64,000 bases of DNA from Lingula anatina (Eukaryota > Brachiopoda > Lingulata > Lingulida > Lingulidae): the NCBI RefSeq assembly GCF_001039355.2, contig NW_019775813.1, forward strand, positions 66,831-130,830. The letters run 5' to 3'. The position numbers and the translations under genes were made by a program. The notes beneath the pieces are model-generated. The model worked only from the letters and a program-made list of their open reading frames with translations, had not been told where the DNA came from and made no database searches. Numbering within the stretch: the stretch's first letter is position 1; each line of letters starts with the position of its first letter. Positions 37,936-64,000 of the stretch are shown here, one piece after another.

Positions 37936-38224
37936 TATAAAACTAAACCTTCGAAATCCTAACTTAAGGGCCATACATATATAGCCTACATATATTTAGC
38001 CATCAAACATGTCCTACTGCTAAACACATCCAGGCTAAAAGGGTGTACCATGCTTAGGTGCAAAGCATGCTTAGGAGCTAAATGCGTTGAAAAAATCAGA
38101 TAAAGCAGGCACTTGGATGTTTTTACAGTGAGCATTATAATTGTGTACCTGTGTTTTGTACCAAAAACAAAAACAATTTCAGGTCATTTTAATGTCTTTT
38201 CATGCATGAATGTTCTCTAACAAC

Positions 38225-38345
38225 TAGGGTTGATACAATGTTGTTATCTGACGTTGATCCAACTTTTAAATCCAATGTTTATCCAACATCTTATCAACGT
38301 TATGGTTCAACGTTGTTTCAACGTTAAAACAACATAATTTGCCAG
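38225..38345 (-). repeat. AACGTTG-type repeat, inverted to 39553-39712
   Basis: Contains ATCAACGTTATGG and TTCAACGTTGTTTCAACG and ends near GCCAGC. Its reverse complement matches 39560-39712, which starts CAGCGGGCAAATTATGTTG. Confidence 0.6.
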
Positions 38346-39552
38346 CCAAGCCACAATATTACATAGAGTTGAATATATCCACAAAGGCATGTTATATTTA
38401 GTTTATAATCTCTACTTACTGCGCTTATGTATCAACAGAGTCATTTAAGAAGTTCAAACTATCAGAAAGTTACCGTTTGGACTAACAAATCTAGTTTTCA
38501 ACTTTATTCTCTCTTCAATATAATCTTTCGTTTATCATTTCTTTTAGACAAATGATGGTTTTAATCAAACTAAGGCTTACCTATTTCTTTTGACACATTT
38601 GCAGGCTCGACGTCCTGAAAAGGCTTCAAAGTTGCCTTTTATAAGATATATAAATCGATTTAAAAAGGGCAATAGGGACGCTAAGCACACGCACGAAGTA
38701 CCTGAGAGGGTAGAACAGGTAATGGCGAGGGCGGTTTTTATATGGAACTGAGATTTTGAGTTTTATGATTACACAAGTTTGTAATACTGATGGATTTTTT
38801 TAATTATCTCTGTTTCACTTATGGTAAAACGTCCAGTAATGAACACAATCTGCCTACTACAACTCTTACGAAAGTACTGTAGCTGCTGCAAGTATTTATA
38901 CATTTTGATATAAACACTCGAAACGCATTATTAAGAATAATATTTTAGTATGTGATTGGCATGGTCATAATGGTTTCAGTATCCTTTCATTATTTGTTTT
39001 TTCAGAACCAACGATACGCGCATATTGCTTTAAACGAACCAGCCCAAGAACTCAATCTCAGCGACATAGGGCATGGTCACTTTGGTGAAGTCTTCAAAGC
39101 CACTTTAAAAACAACCAATGCTGCTGTTGCTGTAAAACTGTTGAAAGGTATGTTTTTTTATCTTTAAGTATGGCAATAATTAAATCTTAAATCTTATAGT
39201 ACGAGTACAGAAATCAAATATCCCGTCCCTTCATAATGTTTTTCATCTATTTCTACCTTATTACATACCTGGGAATAGTTATTGTTAATCATGTGCTCCA
39301 TTATTTCAGAACAGAACACAGAAGTTGAAAGAAGAGACTTTTTCAGAGAAATAGAGACCATGCGGTCAGTGCCTCAGCACGAAAATGTGGTCGCTATGGT
39401 GGGATTCTGTAAATCAGCAGGTAAAGGCTTTTTAGCAGGTAAAAGTAAACTGAACAGCTCCCCTTATAGCCTTATTAAAAGCCTGAATAACTTATTATGA
39501 TTATCATTAAACAGTATATCGCGATGGTAAAATGATAACAAAGAAGACTACT

Positions 39553-39712
39553 GTACCCAGCGGGCAAATTATGTTGTTTTAACGTTGAAACAACGTTGAA
39601 CCATAACGTTGAAAAGACTTTGAATAAACGTTGGATTTGAAAGTTGTGTCAACCTCAGATAACAACGTTGTATCAACGTCAGAAAACAATGTTATATCAA
39701 CCCCACCCACCG
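39553..39712 (+). mobile_element. AACGTTG MITE at the kinase deletion of gene 3
   Basis: Begins CCCAGCGGGCAAATTATG and carries repeated AACGTTGAAACAACGTTG words. It sits just after the exon 39310-39420, where genes 1 and 5 have three further kinase exons that are missing here. Confidence 0.6.
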
Positions 39713-40957
39713 TCATAATTCCACATGCCATTCCCTGTTAACACTCCTAACCTGGTAATACCAGATGCCGTTTGCCCTGCTAATGAAAGTTCGCAACGGC
39801 CCATGAAATCAATTAAGTTAACCGTCGCCATAAAACATCGTTTTCTACGCCAAACTTCCCTTTCATTTTTTATTGAAATATTTCTTTTTATTTGTTGTAG
39901 TAAGTACTTTTTTAATTATTTTGGAGATTAAAACAATCTGTAAGTAATGAATCGTGGGAAGCTTTGTGATTTTTGGAGAACGTATATCCCTCCAACGCCC
40001 ATAACATGTAGAATCTAATGTAGATCTAAAGACGATTTCTTCCGGCCTTAACAAAATGTCCTTTTTTATTTTCACAAATGGTGACGCATGCAGGAGCTAC
40101 CCCCTACCCTGGTATTACGTCTGGACGAGAACTAATACGTGAGATCAGGTCAGGATACAGAATGGAAAAACCTCAACATTGTACACAGGAATTGTAAGTA
40201 AAATTCAAAGATACCGACAGGGATAGTGCGAAATGGATGCAAGTTAAAGAAATATAAAAATATATCTTCATTAATATGCACTATTATCGGGAACCGTAGG
40301 TTATATTTAACTGTTAACGTTGGTAGACCACTTTGTGCAGCAAAGTTATTTGATACAATGTAATATGATGTAGATATAATTTAGTCCACATGCAAATATA
40401 TTAAATGCGGTATTCCCCTTGATATTTTTTTCTGGGGCACGACATGTGTCTGACCGGATTAATGACATTTGAAAGTTTCTTTAAAACGCTATTGCTGAAA
40501 TTCCAAACTGAAAAAAATAATGATAATGATGGCCCTCTATTATGCTTACGGCTAATATGATACTTGTATGTTTACTGTAGGTACAAAATGATGATGTGTT
40601 GGGAGGAAGAACCGACAAAACGCCCGACGTTCGATAATCTTGTCACAAGTCTTAGAGGCCTGGCTAATGAAGAGATGAAACTTCACGTAGACGTAGACAG
40701 AGCTGCTGAGGCCGCATACTGTGATATTGACAGCCAGCTGGTTGGGGAGTATGCAATATGCGATAAAATCATTCTTTGAAAAGTTTTGAGATTAGGGTCA
40801 TATCAAAGTATTTTTTAGTATGGAACAAAGTGATAGTCCATATCATTAGTAAAATATTAAATTGAAATAAGTAAGTTGTTTTTCCTTTCAAGGTGAGTAA
40901 CATGTGCTTGTAAGGTACTAGCTTAGTCAACAATTTAGGAAGAGTAAATGATAAGTC

Positions 40958-41215
40958 ACAGTCACCTCAACCTGTCTATCTATAACAGGGTACCGAGAAC
41001 TGTCAACTTTGTTAACTTCACTTCATCACATTTACAGCGACTTATTCATCCTAGTGTTAGCTGACCTTGCAAGGAAGTTTATTGGAATGTATTTATGAAT
41101 AACAAGTTAAGAAAATTCACTAGTTCACTAAAGACACAAAACAATTTTCTCTTTTACTTTAAAACACCGTTTTTAATATTTTGATAAAGTAAGTTACAGT
41201 ATTGATAAACAAAGT
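40958..41215. repeat. Right arm of the inverted repeat around the gene 3 kinase exons
   Basis: Reverse complement of about 37650-37935 with scattered mismatches. Confidence 0.7.
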
Positions 41216-41256
41216 ATCATCCCACTCGGACATCGGTAGCAATCCATGTTAAAGTC

Positions 41257-41400
41257 ATAATAACTCTTCGTTTTGGCCAAAAATTGGATTTTCCTGGAAA
41301 AAACGGCAATTTTCCCGTACTTACCAATGGTCAACGACCCCATTCCTGCATTCAAAGTTAATCCAGGTTTTTTTTCCTAAACGCACGGTTTTTAGAGATT
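41257..41400 (+). repeat. Interspersed repeat also found at 56548-56670
   Basis: Both copies share AATAACTCTTCGTTT, GGCAATTTTCCCGTACTTAC (CAACAATTTTCCCATACTTAC in the other) and the following CCAATGGT. Family unknown. Confidence 0.55.
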
Positions 41401-42294
41401 GGCTTAAGAGATTTTAACTGACGGAGCCCTCTGTGACATTGCATAGTCACTGGTGACCTACTTAAAACCGCGGGAAAAGCAGACAACAACAACACTATAT
41501 AACAATAATATAAGATTTATGAGATATATTCGTCTTTTTGTTAAAAATGCATTAATATCCACAATGTGTGCCATTCTGGGCTTTTCGTTATCCGACGCAC
41601 TGTACAAAAACTCGCAACTTACGTCTGCGTCTGCATCAACGCGTTTCGCGCCATGTTATTTTGGTCTCGAATGAACGTGAGAATCCGCGTGACACCCTTA
41701 CGTCATTAGCAACGGATGCCTTGACGACCAGGAAGAAAGGCATCGAAAGCCCTATTGACAAGCACAGATTTTAGTTTTACTACAATAACGGCCGTTTTAG
41801 TGGTAAAATACAATAGAATATATTTCCATGCGTTGTTTACAATGTATTTCTTGCGGAATTTTGAATCTCAAAGGAAGAGTTATTATTGCTTTAAACGCTT
41901 AAAAAGTCCTTGTCTTTTTAGAGACTAAACATCGAGCGTTTTATGCCATAGGCTGATGTACAAGTGTTATCTCTGTCTTGGCTTCATTCATGAAGAAGTC
42001 CAAAACTTTCAGGTTATTTGGGGCTTTGGGAATAATCTTACCAATGTTGCTTTTTCTTCGCCAGTGGAAAGGCCGATAATTAAGCTTTTTGAGAAATTTC
42101 AGTTTAAACACAAAAATATTTCATTGATATAATTATTCATTGTACTACGTTTTTATTGTTATTGATCACCATTTGAATAATATATCATAAGCTTGCTGTT
42201 CCCATTATGGCACACCAATTAAAATAACAGTATGTACTGTACTTGTAGCGTGAAATGAAATGTTTTAAAATTAATTGTCATACACGTTATGATG

Positions 42295-42300
42295 ATGATG

Positions 42301-42347
<47 letters not shown>
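42295..42347. repeat. (ATT)n microsatellite
   Basis: GATGATGATG followed by about 15 ATT units. Confidence 0.95.
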
Positions 42348-42348
<1 letters not shown>

Positions 42349-42633
42349 AAGTCTAAATTTCAGGGAGTTCTTTATTTTAACCAGTATGACAGCTGTCATC
42401 ATAACAGTTAAGTGATGTATGGTATTCTACTGGTATGTATCATTCCGAGCTGCCAATTACTGAATCTAAATAAGTATTGTCATCCGAAATCCTTAATTAA
42501 AACATGTAAATTCATGCTGCTTTTATCCCAGGACATTGGTTCCGACACAGTGATATGTGGATGGGAAGGCCACTGTGACACTGATTGTTGTTGTGGATGC
42601 TGGGATAACCTCGGTGACGTTCAATATTCATGG

Positions 42634-43775
42634 CCAGAAATGCGCAGCATTCACGCGATACGCGAGGGCGCTACAGTAGGGCTTCACGTGATTCAACTAG
42701 CCAATCACAGCACAACAATGGCATCGCACACAGACTCTGTGATAAGTGCTCAGCCCATTGTTAAGTAGTGTTAGTTCATGGTAACAAGCGTCTGACATGT
42801 GCAGAGAAGTTTATTGAAATATATATATTGTTCTAATTGTTACATTAATAAATCTAACTCTGTATCCAAGTAGTAACTATACTGTACCAAGTCAGGTACT
42901 GATGATGTGCAGAGGTCATATATTCCAGAATAAGCCATTACCACTAATTTATAACTTTAATTTTGTTTAATATGTTATTCATGAAAGAGTACATGAAAGA
43001 TTATTTTAATTTGTTAAATCGTGATCTTATTTTTTTTTATATTCAAATAATTGAATAATGTGGGTAAAATTGGTCTTCCACTTCTTATTTGCATTTTTCC
43101 TTTACTACAAGATTATTTTGGAACAGTTGCAGCATTAAAATTTTATATAAATAGCAATCTGAAAGAAGAATTTTGCATTATTATTAAATGATAGGAATTT
43201 TGGATTAAGAGATTAGTTAATACTGAGTAGTGATATTGTCAGTCATTTTATGTAGAATCTGATAATATGATTGAAAATACTGATTGAATTCTTGGCCTTG
43301 CACTGGGCAGTTTCACATTTGTGCCAAGTGCTTTTTTTTGGACTCCATTGTACAGTGGTAAAAGTTCTTCAATTGCCGTGAAAGTTTTTAATCAGACTCT
43401 GTATGGTGCTGCTATCTGCTGGTGCTATCGGCAACGAATTAGTTTGCCTTTGTTTCTGAGTGAATCTACCGTCTAAAATCACTATTTCTGAAAATATGTA
43501 CGTTTTGCTGAGGGTAGGCTAGGCAATACACGGCAAACTTCTTAGTATGTGTGTACAACAGAATTTTTTTAAAAACCCTAGCGATATTTGGTCAGGAGTT
43601 GCTTGAAGCATAGCACAGCGTTGCTGTCTATCGGCATCAGGCCGTTAGTTTGTCAATTATCACGGATTACCCACGAATCGCGAACCCATTCATTTTCCTA
43701 TGGCAATCTAGCAACTCATTAAAAGTGCACGCATGCGCAGTGGGCTAAGCGTGACGTCATGCAGTGCATTTCTGG
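42634..43775. mobile_element. 1.14-kb TIR element inside a pseudo-exon
   Basis: Left end CCAGAAATGCGCAGCATTCA and right end, read inverted, CCAGAAATGCACTGCATGAC. It interrupts the second Ig exon of gene 4. No transposase seen; probably non-autonomous. Confidence 0.65.
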
Positions 43776-44820
43776 GGATGTGTGATAGTGGTTGATGGAA
43801 CACCTCCCGTCACGTATATATCACCCCTCCTACATGGTGGTAAGCCAGTGAAGCTAGCGCTGATCCAGGTTTATCTGAAATATGAGACACACTAATCAAT
43901 GAAATCTGTTTGTTTTAACGGTTCCTTCCAAACTTTGGTAATATTACTTATTTTATTTTATTTTTTTTTATTTTTTTTATTTTTTTTTTTTTTTATTTTT
44001 TTTTTTTGTCGAGAATGGAGCACAATATATAAAAATAAAGTGGTCGCTCCTCACCCGTCTACAAAGATTTTGACACGAAGAGCAAAAACGTAACACATGT
44101 CACATTGTCACCATATTGTGTAATCTGTCCATATTTTAACACTTCAAAGTACACCAAATAAAGGTGCAATACTCACTTCCTACAAACAGCTCTATTGAGA
44201 CATCAGGTTTCTTTGTACCACAATCTGAATTCTCCGTAGATCTGCATTTTCCTGTGTCACTGAACGTAATTTGCCCGATTAACAGACCAGCATACGTCCG
44301 TAGAGATGGCAGCATTTGAACATCAGGTCGTCCCACAATATATTCTTTAAGTACTGTTTTCTAATATGCCTCCTCTGAATTCATTGTAAGATATGCTTGT
44401 ACCAGTACCTGCAGTATCGTTTAAGTCAAGGGTTATAGTTAAAACAGAGTCACTCTCAGCCTGGTCTAATGTATAACTGAAAGGTAGAATCACCCTATGT
44501 CCTTCCTTCACTACCAAGTTCACTGTTGGCTGTGAAATTAATTGCACGGCGTAGGCTTCTGAAAAATGCAACAATAACTTATCTCCATTTAAACACTGTA
44601 TCTTTATAACACAGCGGGAACGATTTAAGGATCAAACAAATCTTATAATGCAGCACTTTAAATGTACTTTTGAGGTGATCATGCAATATGGGAACCATAA
44701 TGTGCTTACTTATCATTCACATATGTACACTCTAAAGTTCGGGAACGCGTCGTAAACATGAAACAGAACGCATTTTAAGTGTGCAAATGTTACAGTTTGA
44801 GAACGCTTTAAACAGTGTTC

Positions 44821-46570
44821 TGACGCTAGAACAGTAAATGTTGTGAAATGTAGAACACATTTTTATGTTCTTTTTTGTGTTTGTGTTTTAGAACACAATT
44901 ACATGTATTTCAGAACACTTTTTACGTGTTCAAATGTTACTTTTTGAGAACACTAAAATGTGTTCTAAAAGGAACTTAGAACACTTGCTATTCTGAAAGT
45001 AATCTAGAACACTTGGTGTTCTTCAATAAAATGCATTTATTTGAAAGAGAACAAAATTTCTTAAGTCATATAAAACCGACAAATATGCTGATTACACCAA
45101 ATCAACTAAGTGATTACCAAATCTTCGTTCTGAATACAAGTAGTAAACAAAGCTCAAAATTCATACATTGATAATTACATGAGCATCAGCTTGACTTGCC
45201 TAAAACGTATTACAAACAATCAGATTATTGAAAAAAAGTGCAAAACTTCTCGGCTAACAATATCCGTAAAAATGCGCATCAACACAAGCAACACAGGAAC
45301 TTTTTATCTGTATAAAGCTTAACGCGCCAAACTTTATGGTGGCTAAACATGTGACCAAGGTGGATCAAACCATGAAACAAGGGTGGTCAGGCAGTCGAAG
45401 CAGAGAGACGAGACCCGGCATACAAATTTGGCAGCAAGTTATGTATTTTGACAATGAAATCTAAAAGATTTCTTTAAGTAAGTATATAAAAAGCTTTATG
45501 TCTCCTCCATCCCAGTGCATCACAAACTTGCATATTCCCGTTCATAGCAAAAGAGAATGCAACAAAAACTATCGGGTGTTCGTGATTTGGCCAAACAAGG
45601 CCGCTTTTATTAAATAAACTCACTATCCTAATAATTTTAACAATAATAACAATGTGGCAAATTGTTGCCTGCATTAAATGTTATGGCCTTAGGAATAAAA
45701 ATTAAATATGAAATATTAACTAAGACTCATCATCCTAAAAATAATGATGAGACGAGTCAGCAAAAGTTATCATTTTCAAGCAATTTTGCACAAATTTCGT
45801 TTGTGGGGTTGCGAGATTGTTGTCGCCATAAAATATCGTTTGACTACGCCAAACTTTCCTTTAATTTGGCACTGGATTTTGACATGTCCAAAACAAGCTA
45901 TGACGCTAGAACAGTAAGTGTTGTGAAATGTAGAACATATTTTTATGTTCTTTTTTGTGTTTGTGTTTTAGAACACAATTACATGTATTTCAGAACACTT
46001 TTTACGTGTTCAAATGTTACTTTTTGAGAACACTAAAATGTGTTCTAAAAGGAACTTACAACACTTGCTATTCTGAAAGTAATCTAGAACACTTGGTGTT
46101 CTTCAATAAAATGCATTTATTTGAAAGAGAACAAAATTTCTTAAGTCATATAAAACCGACAAATATGCTGATTACACCAAATCAACTAAGTGATTACTAA
46201 ACCTTCGTTCTGAATACAAGTAGTAAACAAAGCTCAAAATTCATACATTGATAATTACATGAGCATCAGCTTGACTTGCCTAAAACGTATTACAAACAAT
46301 TAGATTATTGAAAGAAAGTGCAAAACTTCTAGGCTAACAATATCCGTAAAAATGCGCATCAACACAAGCAACACAGGAACTTTTTTTATCTGTATAAAGC
46401 TTAACGCGCCAAACTTTATGGTGGCTAAACATGTGACCAAGGTGGATCAAACCATGAAACAAGGGTGGTCAGGCAGTCGAAGCAGAGAGACGAGACCCGG
46501 CATACAAATTTGGCAGCAAGTTCTGTATTTTGACAATGAAATCTAAAAGATTTCTTTAAGTAAGTATATA
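44821..46570. repeat. Internal direct duplication in the 3.9-kb transposon
   Basis: TGACGCTAGAACAGTAAATG (44821) recurs at 45902 with one change, and the two copies stay nearly identical for about 650 bases, through AGATTTCTTTAAGTAAGTAT (near 45465 and 46548). Confidence 0.8.
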
Positions 46571-46617
46571 AAAAGCTTTCATTTGGCACTGGATTTTGAC
46601 ATGTCCAAAACAAGCTA

Positions 46618-47208
46618 TGAACAGCTTAAACAACTTACATAAGTGTTTTCTTTGAAGCATGGATACTTCGTTAATGCCGTTTCAATACCAAGTCCCATAT
46701 CAGCCTCACTCAGGAGTACCACTTGGTGTGGTCGTGTGCTCCTCAGCAACGCCTTTACATGCTTCGAATTTTTCTTAGTCCAAGCAGTCTGCAGTTGCTG
46801 CACTTGACGCTCTACATCCTCAGGACTTTCTACATGTTGCTCAACTACTGGTTCGTTCATGTATGGGCACCTCGAGAGACTGTGGTACAAAGAGACTTTT
46901 CAGTTATTATGAAGACATTGAAGATTTGCATTCAATGAAACTTGCATTCCTGAAGGCCCACCTCCAAAACATTATCAGTTTATTTTGTTCAAAGCGGATA
47001 AAAAAACTTACCCATGGCTTTGGTCCTTTCAATGCAACCACAGGATAGCGTTGGTACATTTTCTGCTCAATCGCAAGATAGTGAGCCTGGTCCCCAATTG
47101 TTGACAATATGTTGTAGCAAAAGGAGGCCACATCTGTGATCATAAAGACCACACTCTTGCAGGGGTCCCATTGACACCGAAGTGGACTTGACCAAATCAC
47201 TGAATAGA
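46618..47208 (-). CDS. Two exon-like ORFs of unknown protein inside the 3.9-kb transposon
   Basis: Minus strand: 47202-47013 encodes WDPCKSVVFMITDVASFCYN, QKMYQRYPVVALKGPKPW and ends at GTAAGT; 46890-46640 encodes SRCPYMNEPVVEQHV, QLQTAWTKKNSKHVKALL and ALTKYPCFKENTY, preceded by CCACAG. The splice-like borders suggest a spliced gene captured or carried by the element. I do not recognise the protein with confidence. Other short minus ORFs (near 47615-48091 and 45474-45674) might be further exons. Confidence 0.35.
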
Positions 47209-48781
47209 GAAAGTGGTGACATTAGAATTTCTTCAGAGATTTTAAACATTTGAAACATTAGTACTGTAGTGGAAAATGACTGAAATAAAATGACTGATAA
47301 ATGTCCAAAAAGATGCATGAACTTTTAATGAAATGTACAAAATTTAACAACACAGATCAATTGAGTCATCATTACATACAGGAAAACAATGCTTTTGACA
47401 TTTTTAATAGAAACCAAAATTTTATTCGTCATTACTTTTACAAATAATTTCCAGCCAAAATGTAGTATGGCATTCTTGTGTGCAAAAAAGCAGACTTTCG
47501 AAAACTGAAGGAAGTTTTACTGTATTATGTAAGCATGTATACCTTTATCCACATTCAGCAAAATAGTCTCAACAGTCTTGAAAGGCTCATGGGATGTAGG
47601 GCCAGGCTGAAGGATTACAACAAGTCACATCCTGCTCCAGGACTATGCTTATGCCTGATGAAGCATTTCATGATGTTTCCTCCTAACATGCACTTTATAA
47701 CACTGCCAATTTTTTGTGGTGTAGGCACATGCACCAATACAACAAGCCACTGCAAATTTTTAGTCATGTTGATGGTTGCGAATAAAATTTTTGCTAAAAA
47801 GTTGAAAACTGTGATTGGCAATTGCACATAGATTGCACTTGAAATTACCTGACATGGTGAAAAGGTGTGGAATATGGAGTGCCTACACTACTGTAAACCC
47901 TAACACTACAAATCCCTGTAATGTCCAGAACTAAATCCACCCAAACAGTAATCACTTCGTTCAGAAAGTTTTACAAAAAGACGAATTACTTTCAGTTTGA
48001 CTAAACCGCTGGCCGTTGCAGCAGACAAGAATCGGAGGTAAAACTGCTCATGTAAGAATAGTGCACATGGTTTACCTTGCGGTGAAACCATGTACTAATG
48101 TTTGTGTTCTAGAATGTATCGGAGATCAGAACGTTGTGTTCTGATTTGGAACACTGATAAGGTGTGATAAACTTTATCAAGAAGAAACAGTCAAATGGAT
48201 TAACATTACACCAGATATATTTGAATCACTTTTGTTTTTATGAATTTCCATTGAACGGGGCTTTTTTTTCGGTACATTTCAATAAACATTGATTAAATTA
48301 TGCCAGAGTACCGTATGACGCTGTAAGTCTCCGTAGTTGCTAACTACGAGGGGACGGCACTCAGTTCCAAAACATTGAATGTCCTAAAACATTTTAGCAC
48401 ACTATAAAAAAACATTTTCTTACATGGAGCCTATAACGAAATTATAATATATGGATATAAACATCACATATGTTCTCAAAATGAACACTAAAAAACGCCA
48501 AGTATTCTGATGAGAACAGAAATGTATTCTGACGAGAACGCAAGGTATTCCTTATTAGAACACAGCGACGGATAATAGAATATATGCTACGCGTCGTTGC
48601 GTTCATTTACTTTAGAGTGTAGATCAACATTACTCAAATAGTCCTACCGCTTTGACATTTCTTCATTTAACCAGCATATTTTCATGTTTTAAATTAATAC
48701 CAACCGGTTCTCACGTTGCTGTATCCAACACATACCTGAAGAAAGAAATACCAAGGAACATAACGCGACCAGCATCGCCAT

Positions 48782-49113
48782 TTTGAGCACTGCAATACAC
48801 CTTCAATGGTAATACAAATATGGGTTGGCCTAGATTACGAAGCTTGACGTCTATCTACAGGGTGTTACATGTAAACGTTTTTGGCTAGATAGCAATGAAT
48901 GGATAAAATTGGAGCTCCCGAATGTCAATTTTGATATTCTCGAAAAATGTTCACTACAACCTGATCATATTTTGATTAAATATGATAGATGCTGTGCCAA
49001 AAATGAGAACAACAAAAGAGACATACGAATGTTCTTGCGCACGTTACATAGCACCAAAATTTATAGATCACGTGACGAGGCCACATTCAATCCCGGAAGT
49101 GTTGGGAAACAAT
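48782..49113. promoter_or_regulatory. Second copy of the bidirectional promoter region
   Basis: 332 bases between the start codons of gene 4 (minus) and gene 5 (plus), the same length as and nearly identical to 24895-25226. The E-box CACGTG is kept (49069-49074), while CCAAT has become TCAAT. Function inferred from position. Confidence 0.55.
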
Positions 49114-63954
<14,841 letters not shown>

Positions 63955-64000
63955 GTAAGTGTAGTAACAGTTGATTTGTAATGTAGCACTGAAGGTAAAA

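Larger units (their letters stand above)
25227..40779 (+). pseudogene. Receptor tyrosine kinase gene 3, disabled copy
   Basis: Recognisable exons: 25227-25269 (signal), 25450-25827 (V-type Ig), 31545-31790 (second Ig), 33292-33343, 33545-33595, 33837-33854, 34255-34391 (TM), 34561-34650, 38605-38718, 39006-39147, 39310-39420, 40094-40193, 40581-40779. Lesions: a 2-base deletion in the first stalk exon (52 versus 54 bases), which brings TAA into frame in the next exon; a 1-base deletion in the TM exon (137 versus 138) with TGA; the following acceptor changed from CCAG to CCATG; and no counterparts of the hinge, HRD/DFG and APE exons between 39420 and 40094. The first two Ig exons remain open, so a secreted fragment is conceivable. 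Introns carry gypsy, Penelope-like and other elements. Confidence 0.8.
40780..42530. other. Gene-poor spacer
   Basis: Contains the right inverted-repeat arm (40958-41215), an interspersed repeat at 41257-41400 that matches 56548-56670, and an ATT microsatellite at 42300-42347. No exon of the receptor family or other recognisable protein was seen. Confidence 0.55.
44728..48619. mobile_element. 3.9-kb TIR transposon with TA target duplication
   Basis: Starts CACTCTAAAG and ends CTTTAGAGTG with TA on both sides. Without it the flanks (CACATATG and GATCAACATTAC) rejoin exactly as in the intact sequence at 24727-24745. Both ends are dense in GAACAC/GTGTTC words. About 650 bases are duplicated inside (44821-45480 and 45902-46570). 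Minus-strand exon-like ORFs lie in the middle. Superfamily not certain. Confidence 0.75.
42531..48781 (-). pseudogene. Broken copy of the ITIM-type receptor (gene 4), partner of gene 5
   Basis: Minus-strand pieces: a signal exon at 48736-48781 (MAMLVALCSLVFLSS, intact), a V-type Ig exon at 44177-44558 with a one-base insertion and in-frame TAA (near 44340), and a second Ig exon split by a 1.14-kb transposon (start at 43876-43776, remainder at 42633-42531). No stalk, TM or ITIM exon was found further down. A 3.9-kb element fills its first intron. The order and spacing match gene 2, so this is the decayed left half of a duplicated head-to-head pair. Confidence 0.75.

Overview
This is a piece of animal nuclear DNA: AT-rich, intron-bearing, with GT..AG splice sites, microsatellites, short assembly gaps (N at 10031 and around 50439-50455) and many transposon families (YR retrotransposon, Ty3/gypsy, Penelope-like, LINE, Tc1, several TIR elements). 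The protein families and the transposon mix suggest a marine invertebrate (a lophotrochozoan or an invertebrate deuterostome); the species cannot be fixed from the sequence alone. I found no bacterial-type genes, tRNA, rRNA or CRISPR.

The host content is a cluster of related immunoglobulin-domain receptors, all built from phase-1 exons. (1) Plus strand, 42-12293: a complete receptor tyrosine kinase gene (13 exons, 683 residues): signal peptide, two Ig-like domains, TM helix, juxtamembrane exons, tyrosine kinase. (2) Minus strand, 24894-18971: a complete 394-residue receptor with signal peptide, V-type Ig, second Ig, Thr-rich stalk, 18-base microexon and TM helix, but no kinase; its tail carries two ITIM-like motifs (LQYADL and VEYAEV). 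(3) Plus strand, 25227-40779: a receptor tyrosine kinase copy damaged by two frameshifting deletions, a lost splice acceptor and loss of the exons for the catalytic loop, DFG and APE motifs. (4) Minus strand, 48781-42531: a broken copy of the gene-2 type. (5) Plus strand, 49114 to beyond 63954: an apparently intact receptor tyrosine kinase whose last exon lies outside the window.

The layout is striking. Genes 2/3 and genes 4/5 are two copies of one head-to-head unit: an inhibitory-type (ITIM) receptor and a tyrosine kinase receptor start 332 bases apart on opposite strands and carry nearly identical V-type Ig domains, stalks and TM exons. That is the architecture of a paired activating/inhibitory receptor system, here with a receptor tyrosine kinase as the putative activating partner. 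Gene 1 uses a similar kinase under a different ectodomain. Function and ligands are inference.

Most of the remaining length is mobile DNA inside introns: a Ngaro/PAT-like element with split direct repeats (1326-6785), a degenerate gypsy element (26456-31227), a Penelope-like fragment with hammerhead-ribozyme-like cores (34878-35438), a 1.1-kb TIR element inside a pseudo-exon (42634-43775), a 3.9-kb TIR element (44728-48619), a 4.4-kb long-inverted-repeat element carrying nuclear-receptor-like palindromes (51718-56100), a Tc1 element (61922-63506) and several MITEs.
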